Shown in pieces: positions 43,083-51,841 of a DNA stretch of 64,000 nt. Both the position numbers and the translations under genes were made by a program. This DNA comes from Clostridiaceae bacterium (lineage in GTDB: Bacteria; Bacillota; Clostridia; Oscillospirales; Acutalibacteraceae), in the NCBI GenBank assembly GCA_904501755.1, contig CAJGBV010000007.1, positions 1 to 64,000 on the forward strand. The letters are read 5' to 3'. Positions within the stretch are counted from its first letter, which is position 1, and every line of letters begins with the position of its first letter. The notes below the pieces were generated by a model. That model did no database searches, was not told the DNA's origin, and saw nothing but the letters and a program-made list of their open reading frames with translations.

Positions 43083-44252
43083 ATGAAATCAACAATTGTA
43101 AAAATAATAGCTGTTATTTGCTGTGTGGTTCTTTTTGCCTCTGTAGCTGTTGCGCCTCAAACTATTGAGGTAAGTGCTGCAAGTACGGCACAGGAGAAGT
43201 ATAACCAAGCAAAAAAAGACCTTGCTGATGCTAAGTCAAAAAAGGCGAGTCAGGATAAAATCAAGAAGGCTTTAGATGAAAAAATTTCTTCTTTACAGGC
43301 TCTTATTAACGAATGTAATAGCAAGATTGCCTCTCTTAACCGCAAAATTGCCTCTGCTCAGGCTGAGATTGATGCTAAAAACGCTCAGATGGAGTCTGAT
43401 AAGGAGCAGTTCAGAAAACGTATTCGTGCTATTTATATGAGTGGTACTCAGAGTAATATTCAGATTCTTCTCGGAGCTGAGAATTTTTCCGAGTTTCTTA
43501 TTCTTGCTGAAATGACTTCTAATCTTTCGGCAAGAGATACCGAACTTATTAATAAGATTAACGAGGCTGTTGCTGTTATAAAGGAACAGCAGGCTGAAAT
43601 TAAAGTTTTGGTTGATGAGCAGAATGCGGAGAAGAGCAAGCTTACTGCACAGAAAAAGGAACTGGATAGTGATGTTAAAGAGGTTAATGCGATTATAACC
43701 GATTTGAACAGCGATATTTCTGCTGCACAAAAGATTATGGAAGATACCGCTAAGCAGATTAATCAAGGTAGCTCGGGAAATAAAAACATTTCCTTTAGCG
43801 GTGGATTTACATGGCCTGTAGAAGGTCACTATTATATCTCTGCCGGTTGGAAAAGTAATGATAATGTTCATAAAGGCAAACATTCAGGAATTGATGTTGC
43901 AGGTGGCGGAATCACTGGAAAGCCTATTCGCGCTTCAGCTGACGGTATCGTTTATATTTCAAAAAACGGCTGTGACCATAACTACGGTAAATCAAAATCT
44001 TGTGGTTGCGGTGGCGGTTACGGAAATTATGTAGCTATTGACCACGGTAAAAACAGCTCTAACGGTAAAACCTACAAAACTCTTTACGCTCATATGTCTA
44101 AAGCTATTGTAAGTAATGGTGCTAATGTGAAGAAAGGGCAGATTATCGGTTATGTTGGCTCTACCGGTTGGTCTACAGGTTACCATCTCCATTATGAAAT
44201 TATAGAAAATGATGTTAAGCGCAATCCTCTTAACTATTCTTTCGATAAATAA
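43083..44252 (+). CDS. Coiled-coil M23 peptidoglycan hydrolase, FtsEX partner
   Basis: A 389-residue exported protein with a signal peptide (about 1-32, ending VSAAS) and a long coiled coil (about 35-225, many K/E/Q heptads). The C-terminal M23/LytM domain (about 270-385) carries the zinc ligands: HSGIDVAGG (His and Asp) and GYHLHYEII (HxH). An extra Cys/Gly segment (CDHNYGKSKSCGCGGGYGN) lies inside the domain. The architecture equals EnvC/PcsB/CwlO-type proteins controlled by FtsEX. It starts 9 nt after ftsX and overlaps the next gene by 1 nt. Confidence 0.9.
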   Translation: MKSTIVKIIAVICCVVLFASVAVAPQTIEVSAASTAQEKYNQAKKDLADAKSKKASQDKIKKALDEKISSLQALINECNSKIASLNRKIASAQAEIDAKNAQMESDKEQFRKRIRAIYMSGTQSNIQILLGAENFSEFLILAEMTSNLSARDTELINKINEAVAVIKEQQAEIKVLVDEQNAEKSKLTAQKKELDSDVKEVNAIITDLNSDISAAQKIMEDTAKQINQGSSGNKNISFSGGFTWPVEGHYYISAGWKSNDNVHKGKHSGIDVAGGGITGKPIRASADGIVYISKNGCDHNYGKSKSCGCGGGYGNYVAIDHGKNSSNGKTYKTLYAHMSKAIVSNGANVKKGQIIGYVGSTGWSTGYHLHYEIIENDVKRNPLNYSFDK

Positions 44253-45319
44253 TGGATAACTTTATAGCAAGACACCCGAAACTTAATATACTGTTTCGGG
44301 TGTTGTTTTTTATAACCACCATTTCTATAATGGCTTTAATTTTTGAGTTTTCCTCTCAGAGTGCTAAAGAGTCAAGTGCAGTCAGTGGAGGCATTATTGA
44401 AAAAATAGTTACGCTTTTTCCGTTTCTTCAAAAGGGAGAGGAAATGAGCGTAGTTGTAGAGTCACTGCAACATATTGTACGGAGCTTTGCACATCTTACT
44501 ATATTCTTTGCCCTTGGAAGTTCCGTTTCGGCATTTATCTGCACCTATGAAATCAGTGGTTTCTTAAGATTTTTGATTTCTCAGATTTTCTGTATTCTTT
44601 TTGCAGTGTCGGACGAGTATCATCAGAAATATGTACCAGGCAGAAGCTGTCAGCTTACCGATATGCTTACCGACAGCCTTGGCAGTGCTTTAGGTATTGC
44701 CTTTGTTCTGCTTGTTGTGTTTATTGTTAATAAGTTTATGAATAGGAGAACCTTTATGAGAAAGAGACAGCTTATAAGGCAAAATGAACTTCTTACAGAG
44801 AAGCTTTTTGAGGCAGATAAAGTGATAGCAGAGCTTAAAAACACTCTTGCCGACAGAGAAAATGATATTGCTGTGCTTAGTAACAGGCTTTTAAAGGCTC
44901 GACAGCAAAATGAAATGGCAAAATCGGCGGAAAATGAGAACGCAAACGCCTGTGACAACCTTGATAACAACGAGGAGGCGGAAGAGGATATAAAACTACC
45001 TGTAGAGCAAAATTACAATAGTTTTGATATTTCTTTAACCGAAAACGAAGAGGTTGCGTCTGATGTTAAGGAATATACCGTAAAAGCAATAGGAAAAATA
45101 ATTTCTGAAACCGTAAAGGTTAACTGTGTTCTGGCTGGAGGAAACGTCGAAAATCGACAGGAGCTTATAAATCTTGTTCTCGGCAGAGGTGAACTTGCAA
45201 AGGAGGAAATTTCCGCCCTTATGCACTCGGGGCTGAGTGATGAAGAAATAAAGCCTTTAGTGGATAAGCAGTTAGCAGACACACTCGAATATTTTAAAAA
45301 TATTTTAAATCAAATTTAA
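44252..45319 (+). CDS. VanZ-family membrane protein with a C-terminal cytoplasmic coiled coil
   Basis: A 355-residue protein. Residues 1 to about 170 are a VanZ-like domain with four membrane helices and the motif SDEYHQKYVPGRSCQLTDML. From about 175 on the protein is soluble and acidic, with a coiled coil of about 45 residues (RKRQLIRQNELLTEKLFEAD). The role of VanZ proteins outside teicoplanin resistance is not established. The coding start overlaps the upstream stop (TAATGG), and codons 7-20 contain a full terminator-like hairpin. The first helix is needed for the fold, so the upstream start is kept. Confidence 0.75.
   Translation: MDNFIARHPKLNILFRVLFFITTISIMALIFEFSSQSAKESSAVSGGIIEKIVTLFPFLQKGEEMSVVVESLQHIVRSFAHLTIFFALGSSVSAFICTYEISGFLRFLISQIFCILFAVSDEYHQKYVPGRSCQLTDMLTDSLGSALGIAFVLLVVFIVNKFMNRRTFMRKRQLIRQNELLTEKLFEADKVIAELKNTLADRENDIAVLSNRLLKARQQNEMAKSAENENANACDNLDNNEEAEEDIKLPVEQNYNSFDISLTENEEVASDVKEYTVKAIGKIISETVKVNCVLAGGNVENRQELINLVLGRGELAKEEISALMHSGLSDEEIKPLVDKQLADTLEYFKNILNQI
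44272..44311 (+). terminator. Intrinsic terminator-like hairpin inside the vanZ coding start
   Basis: The perfect arms ACACCCGAAAC (44272-44282) and GTTTCGGGTGT (44293-44303) flank a 10-nt loop and are followed by TGTTTTTT. It would end most ftsE-ftsX-M23 transcripts just after the vanZ start codon, giving less vanZ. Confidence 0.7.
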
Positions 45320-45336
45320 AAAAATAAGTTTAGTTT

Positions 45337-45375
45337 ACAGACATCTGGCAATAATTCTATTAAGAATTGTTGGAG

Positions 45376-45390
<15 letters not shown>
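45337..45390 (+). promoter_or_regulatory. Hairpin that buries the sigG ribosome site and may terminate transcription
   Basis: ACAGACATC (45337-45345) pairs with GGTGTCTGT (45375-45383), and CAATAATTCT (45349-45358) pairs with AGAATTGTTG (45363-45372), with G-U wobbles and a small internal loop. The loop is ATTA. A T-rich tract (TATTTTT) follows directly. The 3' arm contains most of the sigG Shine-Dalgarno sequence GGAGGTG (45372-45378). It can therefore work as a terminator for the upstream operon, as a block on sigG translation, or both. Confidence 0.7.
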
Positions 45391-46152
<762 letters not shown>

Positions 46153-46159
46153 TTAAACT

Positions 46160-46195
46160 AAAGGCTATCTCATATTTTAAAATGAGGTGGTCTTT
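46160..46195 (+). promoter_or_regulatory. Hairpin covering the ylmC ribosome site, terminator-like
   Basis: AAAGGCTATCTCAT (46160-46173) pairs with ATGAGGTGGTCTTT (46182-46195) over 14 bp with three G-U wobbles and an 8-nt loop. The 3' arm holds the ylmC Shine-Dalgarno GAGGTGG, and the T-run TTTTT leads straight into the TTG start at 46196. It could terminate sigG transcripts and keep ylmC translation low. Confidence 0.65.
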
Positions 46196-46465
46196 TTGCT
46201 TTATAATGTAGCAGATTTTAAAAATAAACAGGTAGTAAGCACCGAAACAGGTGCAGTTATCGGATATGTAGGTGAGCTTGAAATAGATACCGATACAGGA
46301 AGTGTGGCAAATATTGTGATTTTTGGTAAACAAAGGCTAATGGGGATTTTAGGCAGGGAAGAGGATGTTATGATTCCCTGGTCAAATATTGAGGTGATAG
46401 GTGACGAAACGGTGCTGATAAAAGGCCCGATTTTGACCAAAAATTTGGTTAGGAAAAGTTTGTAA
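46196..46465 (+). CDS. YlmC/YmxH-family PRC-barrel sporulation protein
   Basis: An 89-residue PRC-barrel protein (LYNVADFKNKQVVSTETGAV, IGYVGELEIDTDTG, NIVIFGKQRLMGILGREEDV, IPWSNIEVIGDETVLI). Members of this YlmC/YmxH family are found in spore-formers, usually near sporulation genes; the biochemical role is unknown. Start TTG 46196 is chosen because GAGGTGG lies 5 nt upstream and the family begins two residues before its conserved L-x-x-x-F-K motif. A GTG at 46187 overlaps that ribosome site. Confidence 0.8.
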   Translation: MLYNVADFKNKQVVSTETGAVIGYVGELEIDTDTGSVANIVIFGKQRLMGILGREEDVMIPWSNIEVIGDETVLIKGPILTKNLVRKSL

Positions 46466-46512
46466 GCGGTTTTTTCACTCTTTGGGGTAACAATAAAAAA
46501 AGGGTGAGAAAA

Positions 46513-47760
46513 ATGAGGATAGCAAAAACATTTTTTAAAATATTTTATTTTATGTTTGCAGTGGCAATTTTGTCCATAACAGCTACTGCAGGCTATTATG
46601 GGGACAGTATAGAGGATACCTATAAAATAACTAAGGGAAGTAATTTTGGCTTTAATACTCTTGTTCCCGTTACGGCACAGTATAATGGTGCTCTGTTGTC
46701 GGAATGTGATGAGATAAATTCTGTGGGAAGCTCCTTTGAGGTAGATGTAAAGCTTTTTGGTATTATTCCTGTTAAATCAACCACTATTGAGGTGGTAGAG
46801 GAAAGCTATGTTGCTGTGCTTGGCACTCCTTTTGGAATAAAGATGTATACCCTTGGTGTGCTTGTTGTCGATATGCAGGAAATAGAAACTCCTGACGGCA
46901 AAAAAAGTCCTGCAACAAAGGCAGGACTTAAGGTTGGCGATTATATACTGTCGGTAGACGGTCAAAAGGTTTCATCAAACGAGGATTTGAGCAGAATTTT
47001 TTCTTCATCAGACGGCAAAGAAATGACCATTCAAATCAGAAGAGATTCAGTTAAATATACCTTGTTAATCACACCTGTTTTGTCAAAGGAGGATTCCTCC
47101 TATAAAGCGGGAATCTGGGTAAAGGACAGCTCTGCAGGTATAGGAACTTTAACCTTTTACTGTCCATATAACGATATGATATGCGGACTTGGTCACGGTA
47201 TATACGACAGTGAAACCAAAGAGGTAATTGATTTTAGCAAAGGCAGTCTTGTGGGTGCGGATATTATTTCTATTGTAAAGGGTACAAAAGGAGTACCGGG
47301 TGAACTTAAGGGAAGACTCAGTTACTCTTCAATCGCATCCCTTAGTGCCAATCTGACAAACGGAGTGTACGGACAGGCTACCTGTAATATTGATACCACA
47401 AATCTTACTCAGATAGCACATAAACAGGATGTAAAGAGCGGAGCAGCCACCGTTATTTCAACAGTGGACTCAACAGGACCTAAGACCTATTCCTGTGAAA
47501 TAAAGGTTAATACAAACAAGTCAAACAGTGCTGAGCAAGATATGACAGTAATAGTCACAGATAAAGAACTAATAGAAAAAACAGGCGGCATAGTACAGGG
47601 TATGTCTGGTAGTCCTATTATCCAAAACGGAAAACTAATCGGCGCCGTCACTCACGTCCTTGTGGACGACCCCACTAAAGGCTACGGCATATTTGCGGAG
47701 AATATGTTAGAGACTGCGCAGGGAGTTGCTGAGAGTAATAGCTTTAAAGAGGCCTCATAA
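46513..47760 (+). CDS. spoIVB: SpoIVB, S55 serine protease of the SigK checkpoint
   Basis: A 415-residue exported protease made in the forespore, which triggers pro-SigK processing. It has an N-terminal membrane anchor (about 6-26), a PDZ domain (about 105-195; PATKAGLKVGDYILSVDGQK), the catalytic histidine in CGLGHGIYDS near 225, and the serine motif [20 protein letters not shown] with serine 365. ATG 46513 is preceded by AGGGTGAG; GTG 46504 overlaps it. Codons from Ser365 onward have many C-ending codons, unlike the upstream part, and the same 3' segment recurs twice downstream. The 3' end of this copy is therefore probably imported, while the protein stays full length and intact. Confidence 0.93.
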   Translation: MRIAKTFFKIFYFMFAVAILSITATAGYYGDSIEDTYKITKGSNFGFNTLVPVTAQYNGALLSECDEINSVGSSFEVDVKLFGIIPVKSTTIEVVEESYVAVLGTPFGIKMYTLGVLVVDMQEIETPDGKKSPATKAGLKVGDYILSVDGQKVSSNEDLSRIFSSSDGKEMTIQIRRDSVKYTLLITPVLSKEDSSYKAGIWVKDSSAGIGTLTFYCPYNDMICGLGHGIYDSETKEVIDFSKGSLVGADIISIVKGTKGVPGELKGRLSYSSIASLSANLTNGVYGQATCNIDTTNLTQIAHKQDVKSGAATVISTVDSTGPKTYSCEIKVNTNKSNSAEQDMTVIVTDKELIEKTGGIVQGMSGSPIIQNGKLIGAVTHVLVDDPTKGYGIFAENMLETAQGVAESNSFKEAS

Positions 47761-47762
47761 GC

Positions 47763-47797
47763 AAAAAAGCGGGTGCACTATTAAAAAGTGCACCCGC
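47763..47797 (-). terminator. Terminator of the GH4 gene
   Basis: The perfect arms GCGGGTGCACT (47769-47779) and AGTGCACCCGC (47787-47797). Read on the - strand the hairpin is followed by TTTTTT (47768-47763). On the + strand only AAATTTTA follows, so it may also weakly end spoIVB transcripts. Confidence 0.8.
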
Positions 47798-47817
47798 AAA
47801 TTTTACAGGACTAAAAA

Positions 47818-49137
47818 TTAATGATACTTTGGTAAATAATCACCATGTGCGTCGATAAGGTCATCAACCATTTTCTTAATGGTATCAATATCTAACTCAC
47901 TGGCTGTATGGGGATCAAGCATTGCGGCTTGATAGATATGCTCTTTTTTGCCTGTTGCGGCCGCCTCGATGGTTAAAAGCTGAACATTAATATTTGTCAT
48001 ATTCATTGCGGCGCATTGCACCGGAAGAGCACCAACACTGCAAGGAGCAATTCCGTTGCCGTTTACAAGGCAGGGCACTTCGACGCATGCTTCTTGAGGT
48101 AAATTCGAGATTAAATGATTGGTATTAAGTACATTTCCGCCGATTTGATAAGGGGTATTGTTAATGATTGACTCCATAATCCAAGAAGCATATTCGTGGC
48201 TTCTTTGGTGTTCTTTTACACCATCCCTTAAAATCTTTTCATATTCCTCTTTCCAACCGTTTATCTGATTAATACATCTGCGCGGATATTCGTCAAGCGG
48301 AATATTATATTTTTCGATTAACTCGGGATATTTTGATTTAATATAGAAGGGATTATATTCGGCGTTATGTTCGCTTGATTCGGTGCAATAATAGCCAAAA
48401 TTCTTTATATATTCCAAGCGAACCTTGTTTTTAAAATTGGGGTCATTAAGTTTTGAATCTATTTTCGATTTAATTTCAGGATAGAGATCTATACCGTTTT
48501 TATCCTTTATTTCTAAAAGCCATGCCATATGATTAATTCCGGCAATAAGCTCTTTTCTGCCTTCTAATTTATCCTTCATATCTAATGACTCAAGGAGACC
48601 CTGAGAACAAACCTGAACACTGTGACAAAGTCCAATGGTTTTAATAGGTGTATATCTAAGCATATATCCCGTAAGCATAGCCATAGGATTGGTGTAGTTT
48701 AAGAAAAGGGCATCAGGGCAAACCTCTGCCATATCGTCGGCAAAATCTTTCATAACGGGAATGGTACGAAGGGCGCGCATTATCCCACCAATACCAAGGG
48801 TGTCAGCAATAGTCTGTCTGAGACCGTATTTTTTAGGCACTTCAAAATCAATAATTGTGCAGGGGTCATAAAGACCAACTTGAATTGCGTTAACAACAAA
48901 ATCGGCGCCTCTAAGAGCTTCCTTGCGGTTTTCAATGCCATGATAGCATTCTATTCTGCCGTAACCACCATTGTTTTTGTGCATAGCTTCAAGAATTGTG
49001 CGACTTTCTTCAAGTCTTTTTGCATCAATGTCATATAAAGCGAACACGCTGTCGCGTAATGTCTCGGAGCACATACAATCGCCAATTACGTTTCTTGCAA
49101 AAACAGTGCTCCCCGCACCCATAAAAGTAAGTTTCAT
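47818..49137 (-). CDS. Glycoside hydrolase family 4 enzyme (MelA-like alpha-galactosidase/alpha-glucosidase)
   Basis: A 439-residue NAD- and metal-dependent glycosidase. The Rossmann motif is FMGAGSTVFARNVIGD, NYTNPMAMLTGYML holds the substrate Asn, CHSVQ holds the metal-binding cysteine, GINHMAWLLE holds the histidine, and NLPQEACVEVPCLV follows. GINHMAW and CHSVQ are typical of the MelA-type sub-group rather than the 6-phospho-glucosidases, but the exact sugar is not certain. No signal peptide is present, so it acts inside the cell on imported oligosaccharides or glycosides. It is divergent from the AraC gene and has AGGGGG before its ATG. Confidence 0.88.
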   Translation of the reverse strand: MKLTFMGAGSTVFARNVIGDCMCSETLRDSVFALYDIDAKRLEESRTILEAMHKNNGGYGRIECYHGIENRKEALRGADFVVNAIQVGLYDPCTIIDFEVPKKYGLRQTIADTLGIGGIMRALRTIPVMKDFADDMAEVCPDALFLNYTNPMAMLTGYMLRYTPIKTIGLCHSVQVCSQGLLESLDMKDKLEGRKELIAGINHMAWLLEIKDKNGIDLYPEIKSKIDSKLNDPNFKNKVRLEYIKNFGYYCTESSEHNAEYNPFYIKSKYPELIEKYNIPLDEYPRRCINQINGWKEEYEKILRDGVKEHQRSHEYASWIMESIINNTPYQIGGNVLNTNHLISNLPQEACVEVPCLVNGNGIAPCSVGALPVQCAAMNMTNINVQLLTIEAAATGKKEHIYQAAMLDPHTASELDIDTIKKMVDDLIDAHGDYLPKYH

Positions 49138-49176
49138 AATAATTCCCCCTAAAACAGTTTATATAAGAATTATATA

Positions 49177-49206
49177 TTGACAGCATAAAAATAGAAATGT
49201 TATAAT
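49177..49206 (+). promoter_or_regulatory. Promoter of the cassette-1 AraC regulator
   Basis: Perfect TTGACA (49177-49182), 18 nt, TATAAT (49201-49206) in the divergent gap between the GH4 and AraC genes. Confidence 0.65.
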
Positions 49207-49248
49207 GTTGTTGATATTTTGTTATTTTGTTGTTTTGGAGATCGAAAT

Positions 49249-50019
49249 ATGCAGCATTCGGAAACGGTTATAAATAAAGGCTATGTTGGTATAAATCCAA
49301 TGCAATTTGGTTATGAAAGCTGTGAAAAAGGGCATAGCTATGGCCCCGCGCTTAGAACACATTGGCTTTTGCATTTTATTGCTTCAGGCAAGGGCTATTT
49401 TAAAATAGAGGGTAGGGAATACAGCATTTCTGCAGGTAATGTCTTTGTTATTCCGCCTTTTGTTGAAACATACTACGAGGCCGACCTTGAAGAGCCGTGG
49501 GAATATATATGGGTTGGATTTACAGCGCCGCAGGATTTTGATTTTCTGCATAATGATGTAATATTTCTGCCAGGTGCGGCTCGTATTTTTGAGGAAATGA
49601 AAAAATGCGGCACAATGACCGTTGGAAGAACGGAATTTTTGTGCTCAAAAATATGGCAATTTTTTGCCGAAATACTTGAAAAAAAGGAAGAAAAAATCGG
49701 TTACACAGAAAAGGCGTTAAATATTATTCATTCGGAATATATGTCTGATATTTCTATACAGATAATTGCCGATAGAATAGGGTTGGAAAGAACTTATTTT
49801 TCTAATCTGTTTAAAAAGGAAATAGGAATATCTCCAAAAAAATATTTGCTTAAATATCGGATGGAACAAGCTGCTGATTTTATTCGAAATCGCGGTTACA
49901 CCGTTTCGGTAACTGCATTGTCTGTAGGATATAATGATGTTTACATTTTTTCAAAAATGTTTAAAAGGTATTATGGCACTTCTCCATTAGCATTTCGAAA
50001 TGGAAAAGAAAATGCTTAG
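49249..50019 (+). CDS. AraC-family regulator of the GH4 gene
   Basis: A 256-residue protein. The N-terminal cupin sensor domain (about 1-140; [36 protein letters not shown]) is followed by the double HTH (about 165-256; [48 protein letters not shown]). The start is ATG 49249 behind TGGAGA; the frame extends to 49219 without a ribosome site. Divergent transcription from the GH4 gene indicates local control by the sugar that gene uses. Confidence 0.9.
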   Translation: MQHSETVINKGYVGINPMQFGYESCEKGHSYGPALRTHWLLHFIASGKGYFKIEGREYSISAGNVFVIPPFVETYYEADLEEPWEYIWVGFTAPQDFDFLHNDVIFLPGAARIFEEMKKCGTMTVGRTEFLCSKIWQFFAEILEKKEEKIGYTEKALNIIHSEYMSDISIQIIADRIGLERTYFSNLFKKEIGISPKKYLLKYRMEQAADFIRNRGYTVSVTALSVGYNDVYIFSKMFKRYYGTSPLAFRNGKENA

Positions 50020-50028
50020 ATTATATGT

Positions 50029-50059
50029 GTTGTATCTGCCTTGACACACTCGTGTCTGG
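50029..50059 (+). other. Cassette junction 1 (attachment-site-like)
   Basis: This 31-bp stretch matches the one at 55238-55268 in 26 of 31 positions. The invariant part is CTTGACACACTC followed by one purine and then the core TGTCTGG. The core equals the spoIVB nucleotides that encode the end of Met, the catalytic Ser and the start of Gly. It joins the right end of cassette 1 to the second copy of the spoIVB 3' end. Confidence 0.7.
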
Positions 50060-50207
50060 TAGCCCTTTATTGCAGAACGGTAAACTAATCGGTGCAGTTA
50101 CGCACGTATTAGTTGACGACCCGACAAAAGGATATGCCATATTCGCAGAAAATATGTTGGAAACTGCTCAAAGCGTTGCAAGCGAACAACTAAAAGAAGC
50201 ATCGTGA
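50053..50207 (+). pseudogene. Second copy of the spoIVB 3' end (50 codons)
   Basis: From the TCT codon at 50055 the frame reads [20 protein letters not shown] and on to [15 protein letters not shown], ending LKEAS and TGA. It is the C-terminal 50 codons of SpoIVB with no start codon or ribosome site of its own, so it is a gene fragment. It has no frameshift or stop. It differs from the intact gene by many silent changes. The motif GYGIF reads GYAIF here. Confidence 0.9.
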
Positions 50208-50210
50208 AAA

Positions 50211-50241
50211 ACAACCCAAGGCGTTAATCGTCTTGGGTTGT
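50211..50241 (+). terminator. Hairpin after the second spoIVB fragment
   Basis: ACAACCCAAG (50211-50220) and CTTGGGTTGT (50232-50241), perfect pairing. It resembles the CCCAAG/CTTGGG hairpin at 55893-55922, which suggests both derive from a spoIVB-linked terminator. The AraC gene beyond it converges on this hairpin. Confidence 0.6.
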
Positions 50242-50258
50242 GTGTGTTATGAGCCGTA

Positions 50259-51056
50259 CTACAGTTCATACCTGCTGTAAAGTTCCTGTATGTATTTTCG
50301 CGGTGTTAATTTCATTTTTCGCTTAAAGGCGTAACTAAAGTAACTTTGAGATGAAAATCCGCATTCATATGCGATTTTGGTCAGCGAAAAATCGGTTGTC
50401 AAAAGCAGGTCAATGGCTTTTTTTATGCGATATTCTTCAACAAATTCTCGGAGTGTTTTGCCCGTTGAAACCTTAAAAAGATTGTGAAAATAAATAGGAC
50501 TTAATGACATTGCGCCTGCTAACGTATCAAGGCTTAAATCTTCGGTCAGATGTTCTTTTATATAACCGATTGCCTTTTCAGTCAGCAGATGACGGTTGGT
50601 GTTTTTCTGCTTTGCAATGTTTTGCGCTGAATCTTTACCAAGGTCATATAACAATTCTAAAATCAGACTTTGAATAATAATTTCTTCGCCTTTTGATAGG
50701 GCGTTATAGTGCTTTATCAGTCGTTTAAATATCCTTTCATAGGTTTCGTATTTGTCGGTTTCAAAAAAATCGGGAATTTTTATAAGCGTGTCGTACAGAA
50801 TACCGTCGTGAACTATCATATGTATATAGTAGCATTTATACGGGAAACGGGTGTACCTTTTTTGACCCGGTTTTGCACAGACCACCATATTTGTTTTTAT
50901 TGGCGAAAAGGAGTCATCGATATACGAAATGCCACCGTCATCTATTGGCAGTTCGATTTCAAACATAGTAGTTGTCCGCTTTCTACTGACAACGGTGTTT
51001 TTTGCCACAATCTTTGAATCAAAAATACCTGCCGCGACGATAATTGGTAATTCCAT
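50259..51056 (-). CDS. AraC-family regulator of the cassette-2 operon
   Basis: A 265-residue protein. The N-terminal cupin-like part (about 1-120; RKRTTTMFEIELPIDDGG, RYTRFPYKCYYIHMIVHDG) is followed by a double HTH (about 165-265; LSLDTLAGAMSLSPIYFHNL, LTKIAYECGFSSQSYFSYAF, LTPRKYIQELY). It is divergent from the enzyme operon that starts at 51167, with 110 nt between. It is a different AraC protein from the one in cassette 1, not a duplicate. Confidence 0.9.
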   Translation of the reverse strand: MELPIIVAAGIFDSKIVAKNTVVSRKRTTTMFEIELPIDDGGISYIDDSFSPIKTNMVVCAKPGQKRYTRFPYKCYYIHMIVHDGILYDTLIKIPDFFETDKYETYERIFKRLIKHYNALSKGEEIIIQSLILELLYDLGKDSAQNIAKQKNTNRHLLTEKAIGYIKEHLTEDLSLDTLAGAMSLSPIYFHNLFKVSTGKTLREFVEEYRIKKAIDLLLTTDFSLTKIAYECGFSSQSYFSYAFKRKMKLTPRKYIQELYSRYEL

Positions 51057-51087
51057 TTTAAAACCTCTTTAAGTAAGATTTCTAATA

Positions 51088-51109
51088 AATATAGTAAAAT
51101 TGCTATATT
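51088..51109. promoter_or_regulatory. Dyad in the divergent gap, possible AraC operator
   Basis: AATATAG (51088-51094) and CTATATT (51103-51109) are perfect inverted repeats with an 8-nt spacer, midway between the regulator gene and the operon it probably controls. AraC proteins more often use direct repeats, so this is only a candidate. Confidence 0.35.
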
Positions 51110-51166
51110 ATTTCAGTAATTTATATAATATAATAGAATCGAAATAAAGTCAATGGGGGAATAAAT

Positions 51167-51841
51167 ATGACGTGCATTTGGCTGGGTCAAGCAGGATTCT
51201 TGTTTAGAAAAGACGGTTTTAAAATAATGGTCGACCCTTATCTGTCAAATAGTGTGGAAAGAATTAATCCTAAAAATTACCGTAGAGTTCCTGTGAATGA
51301 AAGTTTTTTTGAAATTAAACCTGATGTGATGATTTTTACTCATAACCACCTTGACCACTATGATCCCGAAACGGTAGAAAAATTCATTACCGAAAATAGT
51401 GACATTCTTGTTTTAGCACCTAAATCGGTTTGGGATGAGGTCAGAAAAATCGGCGGTAATAACAACTATGTTTTATTTAACCGTCATACATCTTGGACTG
51501 AAAACGGAATTAAATTTACTGCAGTTAAAGCAGAGCACAGTGATAGCGCACCGATAGGCGTTATTATTGATGACGGTGAAAAGAAATATTACATAACAGG
51601 CGATACACTTTACAACGAAGAAATATTTGAAGATATACCTGACGATATTTATGCATTATTTTTGCCCGTTAACGGTGTTGGAAATAATATGAATATGACC
51701 GATGCCACACATTTTGCAAAAAGAGTAAATGCTGAAAAAACGGTGCCGATACATATTGGAATGTTTGATGAATTAACAACCGAGGAATTCGATTGTGTAA
51801 ATAAAGTTATAGCAGAAATATATAAGGAGATAGAACTATGA
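51167..51841 (+). CDS. Metallo-beta-lactamase-fold hydrolase (UlaG-like)
   Basis: A 224-residue metallohydrolase. The zinc motif HxHxDH is present as FTHNHLDHYDPET. Other ligands are in KAEHSD, ITGDTLYNEE and VPIHIGMFD. The opening WLGQAGFLFRKDGFKIMVDP is typical of UlaG-like (L-ascorbate-6-phosphate lactonase-type) proteins. The operon context (sugar-acid dehydratase, glycosidase, dehydrogenase) supports lactone hydrolysis in sugar-acid breakdown. This is inference. It overlaps the next gene by 4 nt. Confidence 0.8.
   Translation: MTCIWLGQAGFLFRKDGFKIMVDPYLSNSVERINPKNYRRVPVNESFFEIKPDVMIFTHNHLDHYDPETVEKFITENSDILVLAPKSVWDEVRKIGGNNNYVLFNRHTSWTENGIKFTAVKAEHSDSAPIGVIIDDGEKKYYITGDTLYNEEIFEDIPDDIYALFLPVNGVGNNMNMTDATHFAKRVNAEKTVPIHIGMFDELTTEEFDCVNKVIAEIYKEIEL

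Larger units (their letters stand above)
47603..50052. mobile_element. Cassette 1 inserted at the spoIVB active-site codon (GH4 enzyme plus AraC regulator)
   Basis: This 2450-bp block starts at the TGTCTGG core of spoIVB (47603-47609) and ends just before the next core (50053). It carries a complete replacement spoIVB 3' end, a - strand GH4 glycosidase gene, a divergent AraC regulator gene, and a right end with CTTGACACACTC. No recombinase, transposase or inverted terminal repeat is seen. The interpretation as a site-specific cassette is inference from the repeated ends. An older integrase may act from elsewhere. Confidence 0.6.

Noticed and set aside
50025..50207. 60-residue open frame that could be called an independent gene
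   Set aside because: Its start lies in the junction DNA without a ribosome site, and everything from the serine on is a copy of the spoIVB 3' end. It is treated as a gene fragment.
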